Assembly (NCBI GenBank): GCA_964590495.1
Contig: CAZPWQ010000033.1
Location: 1 to 30,833, forward strand
Length of the DNA: 30,833 nt
Direction: 5' to 3'
Origin: CAZPWQ01 sp964590495
Lineage (GTDB): Bacteria; Bacteroidota; Rhodothermia; Balneolales; Balneolaceae
The notes below the pieces were generated by a model that searched no databases, had not been told where the DNA came from, and saw only the letters and a program-made list of their open reading frames with translations. Positions within the stretch are counted from its first letter, which is position 1; each line of letters begins with the position of its first letter. Below are positions 1 to 7,841 of this stretch, in pieces. Both the position numbers and the translations under genes were made by a program.

Positions 1-180
1 GTTACCCCTGCCGATGGTAAAAGTGAGACCATGTCCCTCCAAACCATCTTTATCAGTTTTAAATATTACATAAGCTGCGGAATAATCAGGATCGGGATTC
101 ATGGCATCCGATCCATCCAGATCACGACTGGTGGGAAAACGAATATCTTTAACTTCGAAGTCAGTAATTCTTGTGCTCAT
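1..180 (-). CDS. fucD: L-fuconate dehydratase, N-terminal fragment (enolase superfamily)
   Basis: The window edge cuts this gene; the first 60 codons are visible, starting at the ATG complementary to 178-180. The peptide begins MSTRITDFEVKDIRFPTSRD and continues with a segment ending in GLTFTIGRGN, which I recognise as the N-terminal capping domain of L-fuconate dehydratase (mandelate-racemase subgroup of the enolase superfamily). Family members dehydrate L-fuconate to 2-keto-3-deoxy-L-fuconate in the cytoplasm. The catalytic barrel lies outside the window, so active-site residues cannot be checked. There is no signal peptide. It is the last gene transcribed here, downstream of a fucosidase and a sugar lactonase, which fits an oxidative fucose pathway. 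Upstream DNA is A/T rich with no clear Shine-Dalgarno. A related 6-deoxy-sugar acid such as L-rhamnonate is a possible alternative substrate. Confidence 0.8.
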   Translation of the reverse strand, partial: MSTRITDFEVKDIRFPTSRDLDGSDAMNPDPDYSAAYVIFKTDKDGLEGHGLTFTIGRGN

Positions 181-586
181 ATTTAATATGTTGATTAAAG
201 AAAACTCTTTATTTTATTAAAATTTGTTATCCAGTTCCGAACCTTTCGGGGTTGGATTCGTAAGCTGAATTTTAGTTAATAGTTTTAATCCAGTGTCTTG
301 TTGTTCATTTTTTCAATGAAGAAAAAACGAACCAAAAAATTCACCGGCTGATGAATCCTTGTCGGCGGCATCGGTCGGCACGCGGGATAATTTCAAAGGT
401 CCTTCACGTTCAACAATTGCTTCTGATATCTCACCGGTGTGAAATTATCCACCTCGCGCACCTCCCTACGCCTGTTCCCTCCAACGATTCAATGGCCGGA
501 GAGATTGAGGCCATATCATGTTCTGTTAACTCAGTCTTAACAAAATATATGTCATCCTGCTACAGGCGATCAATAAATCATCTCAT
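181..586. other. Intergenic spacer between Nramp-like gene and fucD
   Basis: This 406-bp spacer holds no gene I can support. A plus-strand frame (351-611) has no recognisable protein character and runs into the end of the Nramp-like gene. A minus-strand stretch at 313-444 is open for about 43 codons but has no start codon. The part nearest fucD (181-350) is A/T rich and could carry its promoter, although I see no convincing -35/-10 pair. The 351-500 part is more GC rich and may be remnant sequence. Confidence 0.4.
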
Positions 587-1954
587 TCAAAAAAATCTTA
601 TAATACCGTAAATTCCCGCCAAAATAATAGCTATTATACTTGCCCACAAGGCAGCATCATATAATTTTCCCGGTTTTAAATTAATATCCAACCGGACGTA
701 CCGGAAATGAATGGCTGCAAATACCACGACGAGCAGCAGGATTGAAGTAAAAAAACCTCCGATGATCACCATGGTTACCGGTAGCTGTAAAAAGAGAAAA
801 AGCGCAGCCCAAATAGCTGGAAATATCCATGCAAGAATTGCTATGGTTCTCCTTCGTTCTTCCATATCGTAAAAATCGAATAACCCCAATTGACCGAAAG
901 CATCGGCAAAAATGCGGGTCCAGCTAGCAAGGGCAGAAAAAAGAGTAGAAAACAAAACCACTCCCGCACATATTAAAAACACATTTCTGGCTCCACTTCC
1001 TATCGTATTGGTATACATCCCGGAAAGAGTCTCGATCATTTGATACCCCTCGGGTATCCGGTTTTGCGTGTGCAGGACGGCCGCCCCCAGCAGGTAAAAC
1101 GCGGCTGTCACCAGGGTATAGACTACCATCGACAAAATTGCATCCCAGTACATAACCCGAATCCAGCCTTTAGCGCGATAATTCCATTCGGGAGTATCGA
1201 CTACCGGACCGGTATAGGCGGCATACCCTTTTTCAAGGCACCAATAATTATAGTACATGATTTCATCTCCGCCCACACCGGTTATCCCGAAGGCAGCGAT
1301 TGCCACACCCGCCATTGCTGCCGGCAGATTGAATTCGAGTCCTGTTAAAATATCCTGCCACGTAAATGCATATTCTGTAAATTGCAGAAAGTATACCGAC
1401 AGGAAAGTAAATAAAGTGAAGAATGCTATCATCACCAGTGAAAATCGCTCAACAAAACGGTAATATCCTCTGAATACGAGTAAAGCCGCTGTTATAGTTG
1501 TTATTAGTGTCCAGACGGTAATACTGAGGGAGGGGAAAATTATGTTCAGCGTGATTGCTACACCGCCGATAATACCACCAACCTGCAACAGCTTGAAGAG
1601 CTGAATAAACAGCCAAAACCAGATTGACCAGCTCGTACCTCTGAATTTCCAGCCGGGCAGCTTGTTAAAAGCGCTCATTACTGTTTCGCCGGTACTTATG
1701 GCATGTTTCCCGAATTCCAGCTGAATAGTGACTTTCACCAGACAGCTTAAAAGGATAACCCAAAAGGTGACGAAACCCGCCCTGGCGCCCAATGTCGTCG
1801 TAGCTATCAATTCTCCCGATCCTACGATGGCGGCAGACAGGATAAATCCCGGGCCCAAATGCCGGATGGTATCCCAAAAAGAAGTGGGCGGTTCTTTGAT
1901 CCCCCTTTCGGTTAAGACATAGGGATTCTCCGGGCGTTGATTTTTCATCTCCAT
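587..1954 (-). CDS. Nramp-fold (SLC11-like) membrane transporter with non-canonical substrate site
   Basis: A 455-residue membrane protein with about eleven hydrophobic segments and a cytoplasmic N-terminus. The opening RHLGPGFILSAAIVGSGE (31-48) aligns with the first helix of Nramp metal transporters (GPxF...DPGN). The metal-binding DPGN is replaced by GSGE (45-48), and the helix-6 MPH region reads GITGVGGDEIMYY (223-235). Classical Nramp proteins use these motifs to bind Mn2+ or Fe2+, so manganese or iron transport is doubtful. Location between a fucosidase and fuconate dehydratase suggests uptake of a sugar-derived substrate or a cofactor ion such as Mg2+ for the dehydratase; this is inference. 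The start at 1954 (MEMKNQ) could equally be the second Met. The stop-to-start distance from the upstream GH29 gene is 42 bp, so co-transcription is likely. Confidence 0.75.
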   Translation of the reverse strand: MEMKNQRPENPYVLTERGIKEPPTSFWDTIRHLGPGFILSAAIVGSGELIATTTLGARAGFVTFWVILLSCLVKVTIQLEFGKHAISTGETVMSAFNKLPGWKFRGTSWSIWFWLFIQLFKLLQVGGIIGGVAITLNIIFPSLSITVWTLITTITAALLVFRGYYRFVERFSLVMIAFFTLFTFLSVYFLQFTEYAFTWQDILTGLEFNLPAAMAGVAIAAFGITGVGGDEIMYYNYWCLEKGYAAYTGPVVDTPEWNYRAKGWIRVMYWDAILSMVVYTLVTAAFYLLGAAVLHTQNRIPEGYQMIETLSGMYTNTIGSGARNVFLICAGVVLFSTLFSALASWTRIFADAFGQLGLFDFYDMEERRRTIAILAWIFPAIWAALFLFLQLPVTMVIIGGFFTSILLLVVVFAAIHFRYVRLDINLKPGKLYDAALWASIIAIILAGIYGIIRFF

Positions 1955-1996
1955 AATTTATCACTTTAGCTCTTATTGCCCGAACTAATAAATTAC

Positions 1997-3412
1997 TTAC
2001 TCAATCTCTTCACCTTCTACTTTGAAAACCCATGCAGGACTGAACTTCTCATCATTTCGGACTTCGGGTGGTAAAGTAATTGTTACCCCTTCTCCATCTT
2101 CAAAACTCCATTCCAAGGGAGTATTATGACCCAGCAGGTAAATATCGGATCCTTCTTCCGGCTCGAGGTAGCTGAAATTAATCGATTCACCGGGTTCCTC
2201 CAGTGAAATACCGTAATAAACAGGTTCTCCTTTCTTTTTAGTATAGCGTATTGACTCACCCTGTCTCAAATTATTCTGAAGTCGTTCAGTATTATAAATA
2301 GCTTCACTATTCACATCCATCCAGTCTCCCATTTTCGCCAGTCTTTCCACGCTGGCATCCGGGATGAGTCCTTCAGCGGTCGGACCAACATTGAGCAGGT
2401 AGTTTCCACCTTTCGCAGCAATGTCAGCCAGATTATAGATCAGGTTTTCAGATGACTTCCAGTTGTCATCCTGCTTTTTAAAGCCCCAGGTATCGTTCAT
2501 GGTCATACACGCCTCCCAGTCGAATTCGCTGGTGCTTTCCAATATCTCCTGCTCCGGCGTACCGAAATCTCCGACATAGTCTTCATCACCTTTATTCATA
2601 CCCTGCATTCCAGCACGACCTACATCCACACGGTTATTGATAATCAGGTCCGGCTTCATCTGGCGCAGCCACGTATACATTTCTACGCCATGTTCGTGCT
2701 TCCACTCAGGAATCCACTCGCCGTCAAACCAAAGAACTGCCGGATCATACTTTTCCACCAGCTCTTTCACCTGCGGCTTCAGATAATTCTCCACGTACCG
2801 TTCAAAATCAGGATTGCTCTTTTCATCGGTATTGTAATCGGGATAATGCGGAGCCTGTGCATCCGGATGATGCCAGTCCATAATAGAATAGTAGAATCCC
2901 AGTTTAATACCATGTTTGTCAGAGGCTTCCTTCAGTTCCGCCAGCAGATCTTTTTGAACGGGGGCAAAATCAACTGCATCATAATCACTTACCTCCGAAT
3001 CCCAGAGTCCGAATCCGTCGTGATGTTTAGACGTGATGATGATGTATTTCATTCCCGCATCTTTTGCTATTTTCACCCACTGTTCCGCATCATATCTGAC
3101 AGGGTTAAACTGCCGGGCAAACTCTTCATACTCCTCAACCGGGATTTCGGCTCTTTCCATTATCCACTCCCCGATCCCGTCAATCTTCTGCCCCTTATAT
3201 TCCCCGGCCGGAACGGCATACGGACCCCAGTGAATAAACATCCCGAATGTATCATCCCGCCACCATTCCATCCGGGCATCAAAATCTTCTTGTGATTCGT
3301 TGAGGATCTCCTCTTTTGTCAGTTTATCATCTTCCGGCGATTCTTTTTTCTCACAACTGACAATTGCAAATAACAGGATCATCGACAAAAACAGGATATG
3401 TATTAGCTTCAT
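1997..3412 (-). CDS. Alpha-L-fucosidase, GH29 lipoprotein
   Basis: A 471-residue GH29 enzyme that should release terminal alpha-L-fucose from glycans outside the cytoplasm. The N-terminus is a lipoprotein signal with lipobox AIVSC (Cys20) followed by an acidic linker. Family motifs are clear: WWRDDTFGMFIHWGPYAVPAG (about 50-70, split here by W50 and G70), SKHHDGFGLWDSE (128-140) with the paired His, and AVLWFDGEW (225-233) where Asp230 is the expected nucleophile. The acid/base residue was not assigned. The length fits a catalytic domain with a short C-terminal beta-sandwich. It lies in the same direction as the lactonase upstream and the Nramp-like gene downstream, but a palindromic repeat separates it from the lactonase gene, so it may have its own promoter there. 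Confidence 0.92.
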   Translation of the reverse strand: MKLIHILFLSMILLFAIVSCEKKESPEDDKLTKEEILNESQEDFDARMEWWRDDTFGMFIHWGPYAVPAGEYKGQKIDGIGEWIMERAEIPVEEYEEFARQFNPVRYDAEQWVKIAKDAGMKYIIITSKHHDGFGLWDSEVSDYDAVDFAPVQKDLLAELKEASDKHGIKLGFYYSIMDWHHPDAQAPHYPDYNTDEKSNPDFERYVENYLKPQVKELVEKYDPAVLWFDGEWIPEWKHEHGVEMYTWLRQMKPDLIINNRVDVGRAGMQGMNKGDEDYVGDFGTPEQEILESTSEFDWEACMTMNDTWGFKKQDDNWKSSENLIYNLADIAAKGGNYLLNVGPTAEGLIPDASVERLAKMGDWMDVNSEAIYNTERLQNNLRQGESIRYTKKKGEPVYYGISLEEPGESINFSYLEPEEGSDIYLLGHNTPLEWSFEDGEGVTITLPPEVRNDEKFSPAWVFKVEGEEIE

Positions 3413-3452
3413 CGTCGTATGGTTTTAATTATTAAAATAATTGCCAATGCAT

Positions 3453-3586
3453 CCAACCACCCCTTAATCCCCTCCTTCATAAGGAGGGGAAATATTTTAA
3501 AATCCTCACACCTTAGAAGTTAAATTTATCATTGAAACTTAGCACTAAGATTCTCCCCTTATGAAGGGGAGATACAGAGGGGTTGG
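3453..3586. repeat. Palindromic dispersed repeat, copy 1 (nested hairpins)
   Basis: A 134-bp non-coding element bounded by CCAACC at 3453 and GGGGTTGG at 3579-3586. It carries two perfect hairpins: CCCCTCCTT (3469-3477) pairs with 3481-3489, and CTCCCCTT (3553-3560) pairs with 3564-3571, each with a 3-nt loop. A related copy in the opposite orientation lies at 15181-15292. It resembles the palindromic intergenic elements common in Bacteroidota genomes. It may act as mobile DNA or an mRNA-processing structure; no transposase is nearby. Confidence 0.75.
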
Positions 3587-3660
3587 ACGGGTGACTACCC
3601 AATCAAACCCGGATTTTACAGTTCTAGTTAATAAGTAATGAACCCAAACTTAAAATACGT

Positions 3661-4491
3661 TTATAGTTTATAAAACCTTTTAGCATTTCCCCCCATAATT
3701 AATTGTTGTTCTTCTTTCGCAAGCGGCTCTATGTATTCCTCCAGAAGCTGTACAACCTCTTCATATCCTGCTGCCAGCTTACAAACCGGCCAGTCTGAAC
3801 CGAACATAAGTCTGTCAATTCCGAAGGCGTCAAACACTACATCCAGGTATGGCTTAAAATCATCGGGATTCCAGTTTTTCCAGTCGGCTTCGGTTACCAT
3901 ACCGGAGACTTTGCAGTACATTAGGGGATGTTGGGCCAGCTCCCTCATCCCTTCTTCCCAGTCGCCTGTTTTCTGCTTCTCAATTTCCGGCTTGGCTATA
4001 TGATCCACAACAAATTTCTGATCCGGGAATTTGGAGGCAAACTCCACGGCAACCGGAAGATGCCTTGCATAGATTAATATATCATAAGGCATATTATAGT
4101 TACCCAGTATGCCAATCCCTTTCAAAAAATCCGGCTGAAGCAGAAATCTGTCATCCGGCTCATCCTGTACGATGTGCCGCAAGCCTTTGAAAGCGTCATG
4201 CTGCACAAATTGGCCCAGTTTCTCACTAAGATCATTTGCCCGGATATCCAGCCAACCCACTACACCAGCAATAAAGCTATATTCCTCTGCCAGCGAAAGC
4301 AGGAACTGTGTCTCTTCTACCGTCTGGTCGGCCTGAACTACTACGCAACCATCTATACCGACTCTCCCCATTTCTGTTTCCAGATTCGGGGGCATAAAAT
4401 TCCTTTTCAATACCTTCATCCGGTCTGATATCCAAGCATGTTTACCGGGATCATATTGCCAGAAATGCTGGTGTGAATCGATCTTTTTCAT
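3661..4491 (-). CDS. Sugar-1,5-lactonase, amidohydrolase family (COG3618), probable L-fuconolactonase
   Basis: A 276-residue cytoplasmic TIM-barrel hydrolase. It opens with the metal/substrate motif DSHQHFW (His7, His9). Further signatures are VVDHIAKPE (His164), MYCKVSGMV (191-199) and MFGSDWPVCK with Asp233, all in the order expected for COG3618 lactonases. Members hydrolyse L-fucono-, L-rhamnono- or galactaro-lactones to the open acid. With fuconate dehydratase at the end of the same gene run and an alpha-fucosidase between them, L-fucono-1,5-lactone is the likeliest substrate. L-rhamnono-lactone remains plausible because the locus also releases rhamnose. The length is typical and no residue looks missing. 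The enzyme that would make the lactone (L-fucose or L-rhamnose dehydrogenase) is not clearly identified; the SDR at 22723-23493 is a candidate. Confidence 0.82.
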   Translation of the reverse strand: MKKIDSHQHFWQYDPGKHAWISDRMKVLKRNFMPPNLETEMGRVGIDGCVVVQADQTVEETQFLLSLAEEYSFIAGVVGWLDIRANDLSEKLGQFVQHDAFKGLRHIVQDEPDDRFLLQPDFLKGIGILGNYNMPYDILIYARHLPVAVEFASKFPDQKFVVDHIAKPEIEKQKTGDWEEGMRELAQHPLMYCKVSGMVTEADWKNWNPDDFKPYLDVVFDAFGIDRLMFGSDWPVCKLAAGYEEVVQLLEEYIEPLAKEEQQLIMGGNAKRFYKL

Positions 4492-4543
4492 AGGAATTTC
4501 TCTGTTATGGAAACCAGGTAAATATCTATCCTGCTTTGAGAAA

Positions 4544-4557
4544 ACCGTTAAAACGGT
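4544..4557. repeat. Short inverted repeat in lactonase upstream region
   Basis: ACCGTT (4544-4549) pairs with AACGGT (4552-4557) around two A residues, about 50 bp upstream of the lactonase start. It could be a weak operator half-site pair or chance. It is recorded because a stronger palindrome lies only 20 bp further upstream. Confidence 0.3.
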
Positions 4558-4575
4558 GATGTCTGTGTAGTTTGG

Positions 4576-4603
4576 TTAACACCGGGATGAATCCCGGTGT
4601 TAA
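4576..4603. repeat. Perfect 13-bp inverted repeat (hairpin) after the GC-rich oxidoreductase gene
   Basis: TTAACACCGGGAT (4576-4588) is followed after GA by its exact reverse complement (4591-4603). It starts 18 bp beyond the stop of the oxidoreductase gene. No T-tract follows on the minus strand, so it is not a textbook intrinsic terminator. It could be a REP-like element, a transcript-stabilising hairpin, or a regulator site for the lactonase gene. Confidence 0.6.
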
Positions 4604-4620
4604 CGGTAGATTAATTACAA

Positions 4621-6045
4621 CTAGGCTCCGCGAAATGGATGCGGGTCGAGCGACGTCAGGTCCTCGATACGTACCGGTTCTCCGGATTCGATGCTCTTGC
4701 GGGCGGCTATACCGATCAATATCGACATCGCCCCGTCACGGCTGCCGGCAGCATGCTCGAGCGGGTCCTCCATCGACGGGTTGCGCAGGATCTGGTCCTG
4801 CAGGCGCACATCACCCCCGCCGTGGCCGCCGCTTTCCTGGAACACCTTGATCTGCTCATGCTCGGCGGCAAAGTTATCCATCACCATAATCTCTTCGTAG
4901 TCGGTGGCTTCCTCGCGCTCCTCCTGTGACATCTCCTGCTCGTGGAGCTCCGCCTGGTTGACCTTGTCCTCTTTCCTCCACGGAATCCCGTGCCAGGCAT
5001 CAATCCGCCCATCAAAACCGTTAAAGGCGATCTTCATCCCCTCATACGGGGAGTAGGTCGTAAGGGAGTACGTCACCTGCACGTCATTGGCATATTGGAT
5101 CTGCACAGACATCTTATCGTAAATATCAATCTCATCCCGCCACAGGCAGTTGTCGCGGATATACCCGTCGTGGTGCTCATGGTTAACATACAGGTCAACA
5201 TCCCGCTGGCTGCGGGTAATATCCCAGTGGAACTTACAAGTGTCCTTGTACTGGCAGTCGCGGCAGTTGTTGCCCCGGAAGTCGTTATTGCTTCCGTAGT
5301 GCTCGAGGGCGCCCTCGGCATACACTTCCACTGGATCCGAATCCAGCCACCAGTTCAGCAGGTCGAAGTGGTGGGTCGCCTTATGGACCAGCAGCGTGCC
5401 GCCTTTGTCGCGCAGCCCGTGCCAGCGCCGAAAGTACGAGGCCCCGTGGTAGACGTTCAGGTACCAGTGGAAGTCAACGGAGGTGATATCACCCACACGC
5501 TTGTCGGTCAGCATCTCTTTGAGCTTGGTGTGGTGCGGACTGTAGCGGTAGTTGAACCCTACGATCAGCTGCCCTTCGGAGGCCGCCTCGGCGTCCAGGA
5601 TCGCCTGGCACTTTTCCTCGTCGGTGGTCATCGGCTTCTCGGTGAGCACGTCGATATTGGCTTTAAGGCCTTTGATAATAAATTCATGATGGGTCGAATC
5701 CACCGTCGTGACGATCAGCATATCGGGATCGGTCTCCTCCATCATCTGATCAAAATTGGTAAAGGTCGGACAATCGGCTCCGATATAATTCTTGCCGTAT
5801 TCCAGCCTCCCAGGGTTAATATCGCACAGCCCGACAAATTCGGTGATATCGCCGTAGCGTTTTCTTACGGTACGCCCCCAGAAGGAGGTGCCGCGGATTC
5901 CCGTACCGACCAGTGCTATCTTTTTCTTCTGCCTGGGTCTGCCCCGGCTGCCGAATGCACCCACCGGATTTGCCAGCATCGTTCCGGCCATAGCCCCTGT
6001 TGTCGTTCGAATGAAGTCTTTGCGGGTAAATTCTTTTCCTGTCAT
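4621..6045 (-). CDS. Exported Gfo/Idh/MocA-family oxidoreductase (GC-rich)
   Basis: A 474-residue NAD(P)-dependent oxidoreductase. The N-terminus TRKDFIRTTTGAMAGTML (7-24) resembles a Tat signal in which the second Arg is Lys. The Rossmann motif is IALVGTGIRG (43-52) and the Gfo/Idh/MocA signature is LTEKPM (134-139). A conserved loop, GGTLLVHKATHHFDLLNWW, spans 215-233. Cys261, Cys264, Cys270 and Cys300 form a CxxCx5C cluster plus one, a probable metal site seen in some family members. The substrate is unknown; exported relatives oxidise sugars or glycosides. The gene is visibly richer in GC than its neighbours (for example 41 of 60 bases G/C at 4741-4800 against 26 of 60 at 3961-4020), suggesting separate ancestry. 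The start is supported by AAAGGCAG a few bases upstream. Confidence 0.82.
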   Translation of the reverse strand: MTGKEFTRKDFIRTTTGAMAGTMLANPVGAFGSRGRPRQKKKIALVGTGIRGTSFWGRTVRKRYGDITEFVGLCDINPGRLEYGKNYIGADCPTFTNFDQMMEETDPDMLIVTTVDSTHHEFIIKGLKANIDVLTEKPMTTDEEKCQAILDAEAASEGQLIVGFNYRYSPHHTKLKEMLTDKRVGDITSVDFHWYLNVYHGASYFRRWHGLRDKGGTLLVHKATHHFDLLNWWLDSDPVEVYAEGALEHYGSNNDFRGNNCRDCQYKDTCKFHWDITRSQRDVDLYVNHEHHDGYIRDNCLWRDEIDIYDKMSVQIQYANDVQVTYSLTTYSPYEGMKIAFNGFDGRIDAWHGIPWRKEDKVNQAELHEQEMSQEEREEATDYEEIMVMDNFAAEHEQIKVFQESGGHGGGDVRLQDQILRNPSMEDPLEHAAGSRDGAMSILIGIAARKSIESGEPVRIEDLTSLDPHPFRGA

Positions 6046-6204
6046 AACTCTGCCTTTATTATTATTAAAGTTATTTGCGAAACTTTTTACTGCAATCTCA
6101 TTCCGACTGCCACCTGAATCTTTTATTAGATACTAATTTCATAACTTATTTGCGTAATTATTCTTCTGCTGCAGTAAATAGTTTTCCAAAACTAATTCAT
6201 TACG

Positions 6205-7761
6205 TCATCTATTTAGCAATCCTCTGCTCTTCATCCATCGCTCGCATAACGTCGTCCATTGGAAAAGTTCCGGGTCATCCGGAGCCAAACCAAACCCATG
6301 AGGTCCGTCTTCAAACAGGTGCATTTCTGCAGGGATATCATATTCCTGCAGGGCCATGTAAAATTGAACACTGTTTTGAACAGGAACTCCGATATCATTA
6401 GAACCGTGTACAATAAATGCCGGCGGAGTTTTATCCGTGACTTGTTTTTCATTCGACAGTAATTCCACAAGTTCGGGATCGGGATTTTCTCCCAACAGGT
6501 GATGGCGGGATCCCTGGTGCGTATAATCTGACTGCATGGTGATGACCGGATATATCAGGACCATGAAATCAGGACGGGAACTCTGTTGATCAACAGGATC
6601 TTCAGCATTTGGTTTATCTTCCCCAAAATGGGTGCCGGTTGTAGAAGCAAGATGCCCGCCTGCCGAGAAACCGAGAATGCCAATTTTTTCGGTATCCAAT
6701 CCCCAACTTTCAGCTTTAGACCGGACCAGGCGAATAGCCCGCTGAGCATCCCCGAGCTGAACCGGGTGATGATATCGCTCTCCAAGCCGGTATTTTACTA
6801 CAAAAGCCGCCACACCCAGGCTATTTAACCAACGCGCCACCTGGTGTCCTTCATGATCCATGGCAAGATGGCTGTATCCGCCGCCCGGAAATACCACCAC
6901 CCCGGTGCCGGTTGATTTCTTTTTTTCGGGCAAAAAAACCGTTACTGTGGGCTGATCCTTATCAGTATTACCAATGGCATCCGGCGCACCTTCAGGCCAT
7001 AACAGTTCGGTTTCACCAGCTGCCGTTATCCGGTCAACCAGGCCAAGATCCAGGTTACGTATACCATCCACCACCAATTCTGCCATACGCTGGGCTCCAA
7101 ATTTATTGAAATGAGTATTGTCAGCGATACCATCGGGATAGTTACTATGCTCCCCCGGTTTTAGATGATTGAAAAGAAATATGGATTTTTTGGGACCCAA
7201 ATTCCTCAGCAGCTCCTGGCTTTTTCGATCCATATCTATCAATGGTACTTCTTCCGACCGGGCTACTTCGCGCATCAGTTCCGAGTAAACCTCGTGTGTA
7301 TCTATCAATTTTTCACCATCGAATGCTCTTCGGGCTACGGGTGTCAAAAGTACCGGTTTTGCTCCTTTATCCCGCGTTTCAGCCACATATTTCACAAGAT
7401 TTGCTTTATAATTTTCCTCTGTTGTATACTGCTCTTTAGTTTCCACCTCGTCATTGTGACCAAACTGAATAAATACGTAATCGCCATCTTTTAGACGTGT
7501 ACGGATTGGCTCCCAGCGCCCCTCCTCCAAAAACGTTCGGGTGCTGCGGCCGTTTTTAGCATGGTTTTCTACAGTTACCATGCTATCCAAAAATTGGGGG
7601 AACGGCATTCCCCAGCCGGTTTCCGGATAAGCTTCCGCTTGTTTATCCGACATGGTGGAATCGCCGACCAGATAAATAGTAACAGGGTCCGGATTTACCG
7701 ATGACATTCCCAGTATCAAACAAAGAGAAATAAGACCTGTCACATTTTTAATTTTAATCAT
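6205..7761 (-). CDS. Two-domain esterase: CE12 rhamnogalacturonan acetylesterase fused to alpha/beta-hydrolase
   Basis: A 518-residue fusion with an N-terminal hydrophobic secretion signal (about 1-24). The first domain (about 27-240) is an SGNH hydrolase of the CE12 type: YLVGDSTMSD with Ser35, NHAKNGRSTR (66-75), QFGHNDE (99-105) and DNTHFNKFGA with Asp214 and His217. The second domain (about 265-518) is a BD-FAE/acetylxylan-esterase-like hydrolase: FPGGGYSHLA (291-300), nucleophile Ser366 in GFSAGG, Asp456 in HGSND, His488 in GPHGFG. Both triads look complete, so the enzyme probably removes acetyl groups from two positions or two glycans. It is encoded directly downstream of GH106 and PL11 genes, which supports acetylated rhamnogalacturonan as the target. 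Single-domain versions are usual in each family. Confidence 0.88.
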   Translation of the reverse strand: MIKIKNVTGLISLCLILGMSSVNPDPVTIYLVGDSTMSDKQAEAYPETGWGMPFPQFLDSMVTVENHAKNGRSTRTFLEEGRWEPIRTRLKDGDYVFIQFGHNDEVETKEQYTTEENYKANLVKYVAETRDKGAKPVLLTPVARRAFDGEKLIDTHEVYSELMREVARSEEVPLIDMDRKSQELLRNLGPKKSIFLFNHLKPGEHSNYPDGIADNTHFNKFGAQRMAELVVDGIRNLDLGLVDRITAAGETELLWPEGAPDAIGNTDKDQPTVTVFLPEKKKSTGTGVVVFPGGGYSHLAMDHEGHQVARWLNSLGVAAFVVKYRLGERYHHPVQLGDAQRAIRLVRSKAESWGLDTEKIGILGFSAGGHLASTTGTHFGEDKPNAEDPVDQQSSRPDFMVLIYPVITMQSDYTHQGSRHHLLGENPDPELVELLSNEKQVTDKTPPAFIVHGSNDIGVPVQNSVQFYMALQEYDIPAEMHLFEDGPHGFGLAPDDPELFQWTTLCERWMKSRGLLNR

Positions 7762-7841
7762 ATTCGTCTGCTTTAGGAAACTGTTTTAAAATATCTGCTA
7801 TTTTGGATATCAAAGGGTTATTTTGATGATAATAGCTACAT

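Noticed and set aside
313..444. Minus-strand open stretch of about 43 codons in the same spacer, possible gene remnant
   Set aside because: No start codon and no family I can recognise; could be chance.
351..611. Plus-strand 86-codon frame in the spacer before fucD
   Set aside because: No recognisable protein features, no ribosome-binding site, and it overlaps the end of the Nramp-like gene on the opposite strand.
4576..4603. Intrinsic terminator for the GC-rich oxidoreductase gene
   Set aside because: The hairpin is strong but no T-tract follows on the coding strand, so it is listed as an inverted repeat only.
4942..6117. Long plus-strand open frame of 391 codons
   Set aside because: It is antisense to the GC-rich Gfo/Idh/MocA gene; high GC reduces stop codons and the translated product has low-complexity, Val/Ile-rich character with no domain.
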